Assembly: GCA_016712745.1 (NCBI GenBank)
Contig: JADJQN010000001.1
Span: 1,550,001-1,614,000, forward strand
Origin: Sandaracinaceae bacterium
GTDB taxonomy: Bacteria > Myxococcota_A > Polyangia > Polyangiales > JADJQN01
DNA length: 64,000 bases
Reading direction: 5' to 3'
Shown here piece by piece: positions 8,599-17,568 of this stretch. The notes below the pieces were generated by a model. The model saw nothing but the letters and a program-made list of their open reading frames with translations, was not told where the DNA came from and ran no database searches. A program made the translations under genes and the position numbers. The number at the start of each line of letters is the position of its first letter. Positions within the stretch are counted from its first letter, which is position 1.

Positions 8599-9398
8599 CC
8601 ATGCGCTTCCTTGTTCTCGCGGCACTAGCCGCCGCGTTCATCGTGACGGGCTGTGGCCGAGAAAGTGGAGAGAGCGCCACGAGAGCGCATGCAACAACGA
8701 TCCGAGTACTCGCGGCCTCAAGCTTGTCCAATGCAGTGACGACGATTTCGGATCGATTCGAGCAACGGACGAACATTCACGTCGAGCTGAGCTTTGATGC
8801 GACGTCGCGACTGGCGCATCAGGTGCAAGAAGGTGCGCCGGCTGACGTACTCATCTCGGCTGATCGCCAGTGGATGAATGAGCTCATCGCGACGGGTTTT
8901 GTTCACGCATCCGGCGCACACGATTGGGTGGGCAACTCGCTCGTGGTAATCACGCCTCGACGCGACGCGGTTGAAATCCAATCGCTCGCCGACTTGCGGC
9001 AGCACGCGGTCCGCCATCTCGCTCTTGCGGCGCCCGCGGTACCGGCGTCGCAATACGCCGAGCAGGCCCTGACTCGAGCGGGCGTGCTGTCGGAGTTGCA
9101 GCGCAGCATTGTCCGCGCGCCGAATGTGCGTGCGACGCTCGCCTACGTCGCGGAAGGGAATGCGGAAGCCGGAATCGTGTACGCCACGGACGCTCGCATC
9201 GACACGCGCGTTCGTGTCGCGTACGCGATCGATGCAAGCTCGCATGAGCCAATCGTGTACGCACTTGCGCGTCTCGCTCACGCCGCATCTTGGGAAGGCG
9301 CGCAGCGGTTTGTGGACTACTGCCGAAGCGAGGCATCCATGACTCTCTTACGCGAACAAGGCTTTGTGCCGTTGGCGCAGGTTGCCTATGCACCTTGA
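8595..9398 (+). CDS. modA: ModA-type molybdate-binding lipoprotein
   Basis: Substrate-binding protein of an ABC transporter for molybdate (or tungstate), 267 residues. A signal peptide with lipobox IVTGC indicates a lipid-anchored periplasmic protein. The mature part has the ModA blocks TIRVLAASSLSNAVTTI (first oxyanion-binding serines), GAPADVLISAD and VAEGNAEAGIVYATDA. The ATG at 8595 overlaps the thiL stop by 4 bp; a second ATG lies at 8601. The following two genes encode the permease and ATPase. Tungstate specificity cannot be excluded. Confidence 0.92.
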   Translation: MTMRFLVLAALAAAFIVTGCGRESGESATRAHATTIRVLAASSLSNAVTTISDRFEQRTNIHVELSFDATSRLAHQVQEGAPADVLISADRQWMNELIATGFVHASGAHDWVGNSLVVITPRRDAVEIQSLADLRQHAVRHLALAAPAVPASQYAEQALTRAGVLSELQRSIVRAPNVRATLAYVAEGNAEAGIVYATDARIDTRVRVAYAIDASSHEPIVYALARLAHAASWEGAQRFVDYCRSEASMTLLREQGFVPLAQVAYAP

Positions 9399-10077
9399 TC
9401 CGTGGTCGGCGATTCGCATTTCCGCATTGGTTGGGATTCTCACGAGCGTGATTGGATTTCCGATCGCCGTGAGTGTCGGCTGGCTGCTGGCGCGTAAGCA
9501 GTTCGTCGGCAAGTCGCTCGTTGGCGCATTGGTGCTCGCGCCGCTGGTGATGCCACCGATTGTGCTTGGGCTTGGGCTACTGCGCGTGTTTGGCCATCGG
9601 TCATGGCTTGGTGAGGCGCTGGCCACCGTTGGCATTTCAATCCCCTTTGGATTCGAGGGCGTCGTACTGGCGTCGCTCCTCGTAGGGATGCCGCTCTATG
9701 TACTTGCCTCGCGCGACGCGTTCGTCGCTACCGACTTGCGCTACGAGGAACTCGCCAGAACGTTTGGCCAGCGGCCCTGGAAAGCATTTTGGTCGACAAG
9801 CTTCCCTCTCGCGGTACCGGGGATAGCGTGCGGCGCCCTACTCGCATTTGCGCGCGCGCTTGGCGAGTTTGGTGCGACAGCGGTGATCGCCGGCAACATC
9901 GAAGGCAAGACACGCACGATCTCGTTAGCCGTGTACTCATTGCTCGATAGTCCCGGCAATAGTGAAACGATGTATGTTCTGGTTGGTGCGAGCCTTGGCA
10001 TTGGTCTCACAACGATAGTCGCGTACGAGATGCTAGCTCACTGGCAGAGGCGACGCTTGGGGCTGCACCATGGATAA
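9388..10077 (+). CDS. modB: ModB-type molybdate ABC transporter permease
   Basis: Inner-membrane permease of 229 residues with about five to six hydrophobic helices. The cytoplasmic EAA loop that contacts the ATPase is visible as ALGEFGATAVIAGN in the second half. The ATG at 9388 lies 11 bp inside modA and gives the usual ModB N-terminus; an upstream GTG-type start would add only eight poorly hydrophobic residues. It overlaps modC by 8 bp. Confidence 0.93.
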   Translation: MHLDPWSAIRISALVGILTSVIGFPIAVSVGWLLARKQFVGKSLVGALVLAPLVMPPIVLGLGLLRVFGHRSWLGEALATVGISIPFGFEGVVLASLLVGMPLYVLASRDAFVATDLRYEELARTFGQRPWKAFWSTSFPLAVPGIACGALLAFARALGEFGATAVIAGNIEGKTRTISLAVYSLLDSPGNSETMYVLVGASLGIGLTTIVAYEMLAHWQRRRLGLHHG

Positions 10078-10714
10078 GGGTCCTCGCTTCGACATCGACG
10101 CCACCGTGACCATCGCAGCCACGACCTTGGAATTCGTGTTGCGGAGTGCGGCCGATTTTCTGTGCGTCACCGGTGCCTCGGGAAGCGGCAAAAGCACATT
10201 TTTGCGGCTGCTGTGCGGGCACGAGCTCAATGCGAATGGACGCGTTTCCGTCGATGGCCGCGCATTTTTGGACGGGAGCGCGCGCATCCCAAGCTGGGAG
10301 CGCGCAATCGGCTGGTGTCCGCAAGACTACGTTTTGCTGCCTCACAAAACCGTCGAAGAAAATCTACGCTTAGGTGCGCGCGAGGAAGCTTGCACAAGCG
10401 AGCTAATCGAACTGCTCGCGCTAAGACAGCTGCTGAAGCGTGCGCCGCGCAATCTCTCGGGCGGCGAGAAGCAACGCGTGGCACTCGGGCGCGCCCTCGC
10501 CTCGAAACCGTCGTTGCTCTTACTCGATGAGCCTTTCAGCGCGCAAGATCGTCCGCGCCGCAGTGAGCTCGCACGCGACGTCGCGCAGTGGATACGCACT
10601 TATGCAATACCCACCGTGCTAGTCACCCACGACGACGACGACCGACAATCGCTCGCCGACGAGACCTGGCACCTTGCACACGGTCGCTTCGATCAAACGG
10701 AAGGCGCGCAGTAA
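10070..10714 (+). CDS. modC: ModC-type molybdate ABC transporter ATPase, short form
   Basis: ATP-binding subunit expected to pair with ModB. Walker A GASGSGKST (about 42-50), ABC signature LSGGEKQR and Walker B LLLLDEP are intact, with a D-loop-like SAQD and the switch VTHDDDD. At 214 residues it lacks the C-terminal Mop/TOBE domain of E. coli ModC (about 350 residues), so molybdate feedback through that domain is not expected. The last 22 bp overlap the tail of a convergent lipoprotein gene. Confidence 0.9.
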   Translation: MDKGPRFDIDATVTIAATTLEFVLRSAADFLCVTGASGSGKSTFLRLLCGHELNANGRVSVDGRAFLDGSARIPSWERAIGWCPQDYVLLPHKTVEENLRLGAREEACTSELIELLALRQLLKRAPRNLSGGEKQRVALGRALASKPSLLLLDEPFSAQDRPRRSELARDVAQWIRTYAIPTVLVTHDDDDRQSLADETWHLAHGRFDQTEGAQ

Positions 10715-11499
10715 AGCTTGTACTTGATGAAGCCCATGAACGGACCGTTCCAACCGGTAGGCCCACCAAAGGCACCGCGGTAGGTGACGCTCGTTCCCGA
10801 CGGTGCGGTCGACGATTGCTGTCCGACAACAGGTTGCCAGATCAACCATCCGAAGGACCCGGACGAGTACTCTGTGAGCGAGGGGAAATTCGCGCCTTGC
10901 CAAGCGTTTGTCATCGCGAGGCCGAACGTCGCAGTCGCGCTCATCGCAAGTGGTTCTGGGCCGGTCGCATTGTCCGTCCACAGCGATAACGTGTTATCGC
11001 TGCTACGCTCTCCCGTGAACATCTCCGCGCGCACCACCTTCATCGTGCCTGTCGCTGCGAAACGAATGGCGAGATATAGATTGGGGCCCCCAGTTGTCGA
11101 ACCACCGACGACGACGTCGTCCGTGTTCGCCCCGGCGCACATGAAGCAGTCGTTCGTTGCGTTGGTGTCACACACTCCACAGGGATCGCATACGACAGCG
11201 GCATCGGGCGGGCCTAGATCGACCAGGCCTAGATCGGCTGCGCCCGCGTCTAGCAGGCCGGCGTCTGGCGCGCCGGCATCAACCGCTGATGCGTCCATAG
11301 TTGCATCGACGGGACGGGCGGCGTCGGATGGCGCGTCAACGAGGCTCGTGTCGAGCGCGGCGTCAGCGAGGTTGGCATCGCGCGATGCGACAGCATCCGA
11401 TGATGTGCCGGCGTCAGACGCAAGACCACCCCCGCTCGCACAGGCGCTCAGCACGACGAGTACGATGACAGCGGCTGAGCGAACGCTCGAAGACAGCAT
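10693..11499 (-). CDS. Lipoprotein with Ala/Asp-rich linker, unknown function
   Basis: A 268-residue exported protein with signal peptide and lipobox LSACA, hence probably lipid-anchored. A long Ala/Asp-rich linker follows (about residues 28-105, with units such as DAGAPDAGLLDAG), typical of Myxococcota surface lipoproteins. A cysteine cluster CDPCGVCDTNATNDCFMC precedes a beta-rich domain resembling carbohydrate- or cell-surface-binding folds; no family could be named. The ATG at 11499 is preferred because it starts the signal peptide. It lies 38 bp downstream of the kinase/sigma-54 gene and may be in the same transcript. Confidence 0.8.
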   Translation of the reverse strand: MLSSSVRSAAVIVLVVLSACASGGGLASDAGTSSDAVASRDANLADAALDTSLVDAPSDAARPVDATMDASAVDAGAPDAGLLDAGAADLGLVDLGPPDAAVVCDPCGVCDTNATNDCFMCAGANTDDVVVGGSTTGGPNLYLAIRFAATGTMKVVRAEMFTGERSSDNTLSLWTDNATGPEPLAMSATATFGLAMTNAWQGANFPSLTEYSSGSFGWLIWQPVVGQQSSTAPSGTSVTYRGAFGGPTGWNGPFMGFIKYKLYCAPSV

Positions 11500-11537
11500 G
11501 CGATTCAAGGATAGCTGATCTGGGCGGCGATCGTAGC

Positions 11538-14500
11538 TCACTTGTCCAGCCCGAGCCGGCGCATCATCTTCTGCAGGCCAAAGCGAGAAAGCCCTAAGAC
11601 TTTCGCGGCACGCGTTTGGTTGTTGCTGCACTGCGCGAGAGCTTCGCGAATCATGCGTTTCTCGAGCGCATCCGTGTGCGCGCGTAGACCCAGCGTAGCG
11701 TTCGACGTGGGCGCCGCTGTGCCTCTTACGTTGTCCGAGAGGTGCTCCGCGCGAATCACCTCGCGACAAAGAACTAGCGCCCGCTGAACTTCGTTCTCAA
11801 GCTGTCGTACATTGCCGGGCCACTTGTACTGTTGCAGCAGCGCAAGTGCATGCGGCTCGATGCGCACACTTCGACTCTTCGCGTACCGCTCAATGAAATG
11901 CGCGACTAGGGGCGCGATGTCCTCGACGCGCTCCCGAAGCGGCGGGACGCGAATCGTAACTACGGCCAGGCGGTAGAAGAGATCTTCACGAAAGCTGCCG
12001 TTCGCGACCATGGCGTCTACATCGCGATGCGTCGCCGCGATCATGCGCACATCTACACGACGGATGCGGTCGCTTCCGAGCGCACGAACTTCGCCCGTTT
12101 GCAGCACGCGCAAAAACTTAACCTGCATCGCAGGACTAAGCTCGGCGATCTCGTCGAGGAGGAGCGTGCCCCCGTCGGCAACCTCGAACAGGCCGGCGCG
12201 AACACGGTCGGCCCCGGTGAACGCACCCCGCACGTGACCAAAGAGCGCGCTCTCCAAAAGTGGTTCGGGAATCGCGCCGCAATTTTCACTGATGAAGGGC
12301 CTCGTTCTGCGAGTGCTTTCTGCATGGATAGCCCTCGCAACCAATTCCTTCCCTGTACCACTCTCGCCTGTGATCAGCACGGCGACATCCGACACCGCGA
12401 CACGCGATGCCAGCGCGAGCACACTTCGCATGGCTTCACTTGCGCACACAATCCCGATCTGCGCCGCAACGGATGAGTCGCTGTCCAAACGCCTCAGACT
12501 CGAAAGCTCTAGCCCCTGCGTAGCGACAAGCTGCGTAAGCCGTTCGTGCGCTAGGGCAAGTTTTCGGCGCGCGACACGCTCTTTGCGCCGTTGTGCAGCG
12601 GAGTCGAACGCGAGCGAAGCCAGCTCTGCCAGATCGCGGAGCAGCGCGAGCTCTTCATCGTTGAACGCCGAGGGACGCAGGCGGTCATCCACGTAGAGCG
12701 CCCCGAGCCCGTCATCGGCGAGGCGCACCGGAACGGCCGCGACGGATCGCAATAAGAGTGCATGCGCGCTCGCAGAGCGTGCAAACCGCGTGTCGGTCAA
12801 TGCGTCCACCGAAAGCTCAGGCTTTCCGCTCGTGAGCACACGCGTCACGATCGAGTTTGAATACTCAGAAGCTGCGCCGATCTTTCCGCCAACGTCGCGA
12901 TGCGCAACAACGGAGAGTCGGCCCTGCCCGTCTGAGCCAATCAGGAACGCTCGCTCGGCGCGGGTCAGCGCGAGGGCCGCTCGCAGCACGGCCTCTTCCA
13001 AACGGTGCGCACTTTGTTCTGCCGCAAGCTCCTTCGCGAGACTTGTCAGCTGTCGCCAACGATCCTCAGTCTCGGCGCGGGGCGTGATCCCGGTCGGTGC
13101 CGGACGCGCCGAGAGAGCACGCTGGTAGGCCGGGCAGGCGCGCAGCTGCGCTCGTCCATGCTCGTCGAGCGTATGAGCAGCGTGGTCGAGCAGTGCCCGC
13201 GCATCGGCGAGAAATAGCGTCGTCGCCTTGCGATCTTTTGCAGCTTCTCCTAACTCGGCACCGTATAGAGCCACCCTCAGACGCAGCTCAAACGGTGCAT
13301 TTTCGTGGCGATCGCGCGCATGCAGCAGTATCGCCAGCGCTTCCTTCTCTGTTTGCAGCCCGCGAGCACACGCGGCGTCGGCGAGCATGCGCTCCACTGC
13401 AAGCGCTGGTGTCAACTCGCCACTTGCAAACGCTGTCAGCAACTCGCGTACGCGAGATAGCGTGGGCCGATCGTTTTCATGCGCGGCGAGCAACGCGACG
13501 CGGGACGCCCACGGAATCTGAGCAACGGCGGCTCCGACAACCGTGCGTGGCAGAAGTGCGCGAGCTTGGGACCAACGGTGTGCATGCGCGTGGATATCGG
13601 AGAGAACCAGAACGGAGAAGAGCGCGAGAAGGTCGTCCCCAACCCGTTTCGCATTTTCCTGCGCGCGAGTAGAAAGCACAACCGCGAGCTCATCGTTCGC
13701 ACATAGCGCGGCAGCGTTTGCGGCGTTGTACAAAGCGCGGCCAACTTCACTCGCACGACCGATGCGAGTCATCTTCTGCGCGGCTGCTCGCAACGAGGAG
13801 AGCGCTCGCCCAAGGTCGCCCTCCTCGAGCAAAGCAAGTCCCAGATTCACCTCGTACACGGCCAGCGCGTGGGTTTCGCCGGCGCTATCCGCAAACTTCA
13901 CAGCTCTTTCCGCGTAGCGGATTGCGCTGCCCGTGTGTCCCATCTGCAGAAGAACCGACGTCATCAGCGAGCAAGCGCGCGACGTTGCGCCACTGTCCTC
14001 GGATGCCGCCGCCAACTGATTCGCACTTTCGGCGTAGTGCTGCGCGCCAGCTAAGTCGCCGCCACGCATAGCCAGCAGCGCAAGTACTTCGGCGGCGCGC
14101 TGCTTGGCACGTGAGGAGGCCTCGCTACGCGAAGCGACATTCGCTGCCAGTTCCCCCGCTTCCTTTTGCTTGCCGTTGTAGAAGAGCGAGCGCGCTTTCA
14201 GCGCATGCAAGTTGTAGGTAGCGTCATTGTTCAAACGCGCCAGCGTGAGCCACGCCGAGAGTTGCGCACGCTCTCCGAGCAAGCGAAGCACTTCTCCATG
14301 CAGCCAAACAAGCTCATGGGTGCCGGCACTCTCAGAGAGGGACTTCGCCTCCTCGTACTGCCCCGCCGCACGCAGAAGATCGCACAGAGCGAAACGCAGG
14401 GAATCGTTGCTTGCATAGAAAGCGTTCGCGTCTCGCGCAAGAAGCAACGCCTCCGCTGCGCGGGCGTTCGCATGTGCACGGCCGATCGCTTCCAGGAACT

Positions 14501-16322
14501 CACTTTGGGCGAGCGCATCGTTGCCAGCAGCGGCGAGGAGATAGGCGCGTGCAGGGCCATCGTGCACAATCTCAAGCAAGGCGCCTGCGAGGCCCCGGCG
14601 CTGGCGCGCGGTCATAGAACCGACAACGGAATTGCGACGCGCCACCGAGAGAGCTAGTGTGCCGTCGCTTAGAATCCGCACCGTCGAGGACGCTACTAAT
14701 TGTTTGAGCACGCTTTCCGCGTTTTGCTCGCCGGCGACGAGCGTGGCCGCGGCGAGTGACAGAGCACCGCCCGACACGGCGATCGAGCTCACGACTTTCT
14801 GCTCATCGTCGGAAAGAGTGGCCTCGCCCGGCTCCAATTGTGGCTGCGCCCACACGGCCGCGGAGCTCGCGTCAATGCCTTGGACGCACGCACTTTGCAA
14901 AGCTGCGCATATGCTGCCGGCAAGTCCGCCGCTTGCTCGGATGCATTGAGCTACCCACGCATCTGCGGGTCGCGGCCCATCGCCGAATACTGCGGCGTAG
15001 AGCAAACGAAGCTCCTCTTCGCCTAGCGGGTTCACGCGAACCTCCGCTTCGCCCCTAGGAGTCGGCGTCGGTGCTTCGATCACCACGCTCACTTCGATCG
15101 AACCGATCGCGCACGCGTCTACGAATGCTCGCGCGGAAAGCGGATCGGTTGGGCCATTCACGTGAACTACGCTCGGGTAGGAAGCGGCCTCGTTGGGCAG
15201 CGCGTCGACCACGACGTACGTTGGCACGACGCGCTCAAGCTCGCGCGCCTTCTGCTGCACGACTTGCACAGCGTCCCTTATCGCACGCGAACGGCCTGCT
15301 CCCTTGGCGCCGGCGACCCACACGACCGACGTCGCCGCGAGCGCACCGACAAGATCCGCAACCGCACTGTCACTCGCGACGCGCGGGAGAGAGCCGATGC
15401 GCGCGGCCAACTCCTCGCCGGATTCATCGTTGGAAATGACCACCGCGTCGGGCGGCGTGTCACCTAGGAGTTCGGCGACCGCCGTGAACTGCGTCGCCAC
15501 TTCGCGTGCGGAAGATGGACGCTTACCTCGATCCGCCGCGCACAAAGCGGCGATCGGACGGGCAAGGCGCTCGTCAACCCATGCGGGGATAGGCGGCGCA
15601 GCCTGCTGAAGCGACGCGAGACTCCGGTCCGATTGCGATTCTGACGAAAGCTGTCGGCTCAGCAAGTGCACGAGCGTTACGCCCAGTGCGTAGAGGTCAG
15701 TTCCTGCGCTGCACTCGCCGAGCCAGGCCTCCGGCGCAAGGAAGCCCGTCGTCCCGCCTACGCGAGTTGACGAACCCATCGGCCGTGACAATCCGAAATC
15801 GATCAGCCGCAGTGCCGTTAGATCTGTGGCGTCGCTTTCGCGGAGCACAACGTTCGTTGGCTTGATGTCGCCGTGAACCAGACCCCGCGCGTGAACCGCT
15901 GAGAGGGCTGCACTCACGACCGAAGCAAAGCGCGCCACCCAGCGACTAAGCGCGATTCGATCAGCGTGCATCTCGGCGGCGACGAGGTCTGCGGTTCGTC
16001 CGTCGACAAACTCTTCGACCAACCACGCGCCGTTCTTCGGCAGCGCGAATAGTTGAGCGCTGTCGTCATCAACACGCAGCAACTCGTAAACCTTTGCCAC
16101 ATTCGGATGCGCGACTTGGCGCAACGACGCAAACTCCGCGGCGAGCCACGTTGCGTCGGCAGGTCCGACCGCCTTGATAGCGCGCAAGGCATGCCTAGCC
16201 TTCGTGTCTGCGGCGAGAAAGACGCGGCCAAGCGCGCCGTGCCCAAGCTCGCGCACATAGCGATAGCGTCCCGCCAGAAGTGCTTCATGTGCCAACGGCG
16301 TTGGCAGTGCCGAATCGCTCAC
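11538..16322 (-). CDS. Ser/Thr kinase-AAA-TPR-GAF-sigma-54 activator-Fis fusion regulator
   Basis: A 1594-residue signalling protein that joins a Hanks-type kinase to a sigma-54 enhancer-binding activator. Kinase domain at about 18-275: Gly loop GHGALGRV (28-35), Lys50, catalytic loop HGDIKPTN (150-157, Asp152) and DFG (175-177). A P-loop-like GAKGAGRS near 335 marks an AAA_16-type module lacking the usual lysine. TPR repeats fill about 560-1080, a GAF domain about 1085-1245, and the AAA+ activator starts at about 1319 (GESGTGKE) with GAFTGA at 1366-1371. A Fis-type HTH ends the protein. GAFTGA is intact, so it should be able to contact sigma-54 holoenzyme. Its targets are unknown and no clear -24/-12 promoter was noticed nearby. 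Confidence 0.93.
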   Translation of the reverse strand: MSDSALPTPLAHEALLAGRYRYVRELGHGALGRVFLAADTKARHALRAIKAVGPADATWLAAEFASLRQVAHPNVAKVYELLRVDDDSAQLFALPKNGAWLVEEFVDGRTADLVAAEMHADRIALSRWVARFASVVSAALSAVHARGLVHGDIKPTNVVLRESDATDLTALRLIDFGLSRPMGSSTRVGGTTGFLAPEAWLGECSAGTDLYALGVTLVHLLSRQLSSESQSDRSLASLQQAAPPIPAWVDERLARPIAALCAADRGKRPSSAREVATQFTAVAELLGDTPPDAVVISNDESGEELAARIGSLPRVASDSAVADLVGALAATSVVWVAGAKGAGRSRAIRDAVQVVQQKARELERVVPTYVVVDALPNEAASYPSVVHVNGPTDPLSARAFVDACAIGSIEVSVVIEAPTPTPRGEAEVRVNPLGEEELRLLYAAVFGDGPRPADAWVAQCIRASGGLAGSICAALQSACVQGIDASSAAVWAQPQLEPGEATLSDDEQKVVSSIAVSGGALSLAAATLVAGEQNAESVLKQLVASSTVRILSDGTLALSVARRNSVVGSMTARQRRGLAGALLEIVHDGPARAYLLAAAGNDALAQSEFLEAIGRAHANARAAEALLLARDANAFYASNDSLRFALCDLLRAAGQYEEAKSLSESAGTHELVWLHGEVLRLLGERAQLSAWLTLARLNNDATYNLHALKARSLFYNGKQKEAGELAANVASRSEASSRAKQRAAEVLALLAMRGGDLAGAQHYAESANQLAAASEDSGATSRACSLMTSVLLQMGHTGSAIRYAERAVKFADSAGETHALAVYEVNLGLALLEEGDLGRALSSLRAAAQKMTRIGRASEVGRALYNAANAAALCANDELAVVLSTRAQENAKRVGDDLLALFSVLVLSDIHAHAHRWSQARALLPRTVVGAAVAQIPWASRVALLAAHENDRPTLSRVRELLTAFASGELTPALAVERMLADAACARGLQTEKEALAILLHARDRHENAPFELRLRVALYGAELGEAAKDRKATTLFLADARALLDHAAHTLDEHGRAQLRACPAYQRALSARPAPTGITPRAETEDRWRQLTSLAKELAAEQSAHRLEEAVLRAALALTRAERAFLIGSDGQGRLSVVAHRDVGGKIGAASEYSNSIVTRVLTSGKPELSVDALTDTRFARSASAHALLLRSVAAVPVRLADDGLGALYVDDRLRPSAFNDEELALLRDLAELASLAFDSAAQRRKERVARRKLALAHERLTQLVATQGLELSSLRRLDSDSSVAAQIGIVCASEAMRSVLALASRVAVSDVAVLITGESGTGKELVARAIHAESTRRTRPFISENCGAIPEPLLESALFGHVRGAFTGADRVRAGLFEVADGGTLLLDEIAELSPAMQVKFLRVLQTGEVRALGSDRIRRVDVRMIAATHRDVDAMVANGSFREDLFYRLAVVTIRVPPLRERVEDIAPLVAHFIERYAKSRSVRIEPHALALLQQYKWPGNVRQLENEVQRALVLCREVIRAEHLSDNVRGTAAPTSNATLGLRAHTDALEKRMIREALAQCSNNQTRAAKVLGLSRFGLQKMMRRLGLDK

Positions 16323-16380
16323 AGCCGGAAATATCGCTCAAGTTGCTGCCCAGTCAACGCAGTTGGCTAAGGAGGGACGA

Positions 16381-17568
16381 TTAGCGGTAAAGGAGGAATT
16401 GCTGACGCGTCTCGTTGAAGCGACGCGCGCCGTCTTCCTCGGCGCCCAGTACAGCGTCGAGACCCACGCCGCTTTCGACGGCGACGCGGAACTCCGGGCC
16501 GCCAGTCAGCAGATCGATGGCCAGGCGATCAGTCACGTACTCGTACTCCTCGGTACGCCACGCAAACTTGCCGTTCGATGCCTGGTGCATCTCCGCGATC
16601 AATTTCAGATAGAGCGGGTATGACTGAATAGCCGTCGCGTCCGTGACATGAACCTGCACGCCGCCACATATGGTGCGCGCGTGTTTGTGGAAGGTCGGCG
16701 AGAAGGTCAGCGCTCGAAGCTGACACCCGGGTGCGTGCACGCGCGAAGCTAGCTTGTCCCCATCCACGAATGGCGCGCCGATGATCTCGAACGGCCGCGT
16801 CGTGCCGCGCCCCTCGGAAAGGTTGGTCGCCTCGATCAGGCATCCCCCCGGATAGACGAGCGTTGTATCGGGCGTCGGCATGTTGGGCGACGGCAGGATC
16901 CAGGGCAGCTTCGTATCGCTCCACATCATCTTGCGCGTCCAACCCTGCATCCTCACCACGTCTAGGCAACTCTCGTCGAGCGCTTCGAGCGCGCGCACCA
17001 TCGTGCAGATCTCGCCAATCGTGAGGCCGTGCCGAACGCTCACGTCGTAGAGACCGACGAACGATCGGTAGCCGGGACGCTGAGGAGCGCCCTCAATCGC
17101 TGTGCCGCCCAGGGGGTTTGGCCGATCGAGTACGATGGTTTTTACGCCGCACTGTGCAGCAGCCTTCATGACGAGCGCCGCCGTCCACACAAAGGTGTAA
17201 TAACGGGCCCCCACATCTTGCAGATCGATCAGAACAGCATCGAGCCCGTCCAGCCACTCGCGACGCGGAGAGAGCTCGGCCTCGGTTGCACCATAGAGCG
17301 AGCGAATCACCGCCCCCGTCGCGGGATCACGCGCTTCGGTAACGCCGATCATGTCTTGGGCTTCGCCGCCGTACCCATGCTCCGGGCCGAATAAAACCTC
17401 GATCTTCGCCCCAGCGGAGTGCAGGACGTGGCGCGCATGAGTGAACTTTGCGGTAACGCTCGCGGGATGTGCGACGAGGCCGACTTTCTTTCCACGCACG
17501 GCGTTCAGAGCATCGCCGTCGCCATCTTCAATGCGCGAAAGCCCTGTCGCGACGGCCGCATACACCAT
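16381..17568 (-). CDS. namZ: NamZ-like exo-beta-N-acetylmuramidase (DUF1343)
   Basis: Family of glycosidases that release terminal MurNAc from peptidoglycan fragments. The 395-residue protein is full length. Family blocks are KKVGLVAHPASV, FGPEHGYGGEAQDMIG, IDLQDVGARYYTFVWT, DRPNPLGG, LPSPNMPTPDT and EGRGTTRPFE. No signal peptide is evident, so a cytoplasmic recycling role or an alternative export route must be considered. The start shares one base with the pyrB stop (TAATG), an unusual translational coupling between a wall-turnover enzyme and a pyrimidine enzyme. Confidence 0.88.
   Translation of the reverse strand: MVYAAVATGLSRIEDGDGDALNAVRGKKVGLVAHPASVTAKFTHARHVLHSAGAKIEVLFGPEHGYGGEAQDMIGVTEARDPATGAVIRSLYGATEAELSPRREWLDGLDAVLIDLQDVGARYYTFVWTAALVMKAAAQCGVKTIVLDRPNPLGGTAIEGAPQRPGYRSFVGLYDVSVRHGLTIGEICTMVRALEALDESCLDVVRMQGWTRKMMWSDTKLPWILPSPNMPTPDTTLVYPGGCLIEATNLSEGRGTTRPFEIIGAPFVDGDKLASRVHAPGCQLRALTFSPTFHKHARTICGGVQVHVTDATAIQSYPLYLKLIAEMHQASNGKFAWRTEEYEYVTDRLAIDLLTGGPEFRVAVESGVGLDAVLGAEEDGARRFNETRQQFLLYR

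Noticed and set aside
11500..11537. Sigma-54 (-24/-12) promoter near the activator gene
   Set aside because: No TGGCAC-N5-TTGC spacing was found in the short gaps around the kinase/activator and lipoprotein genes.
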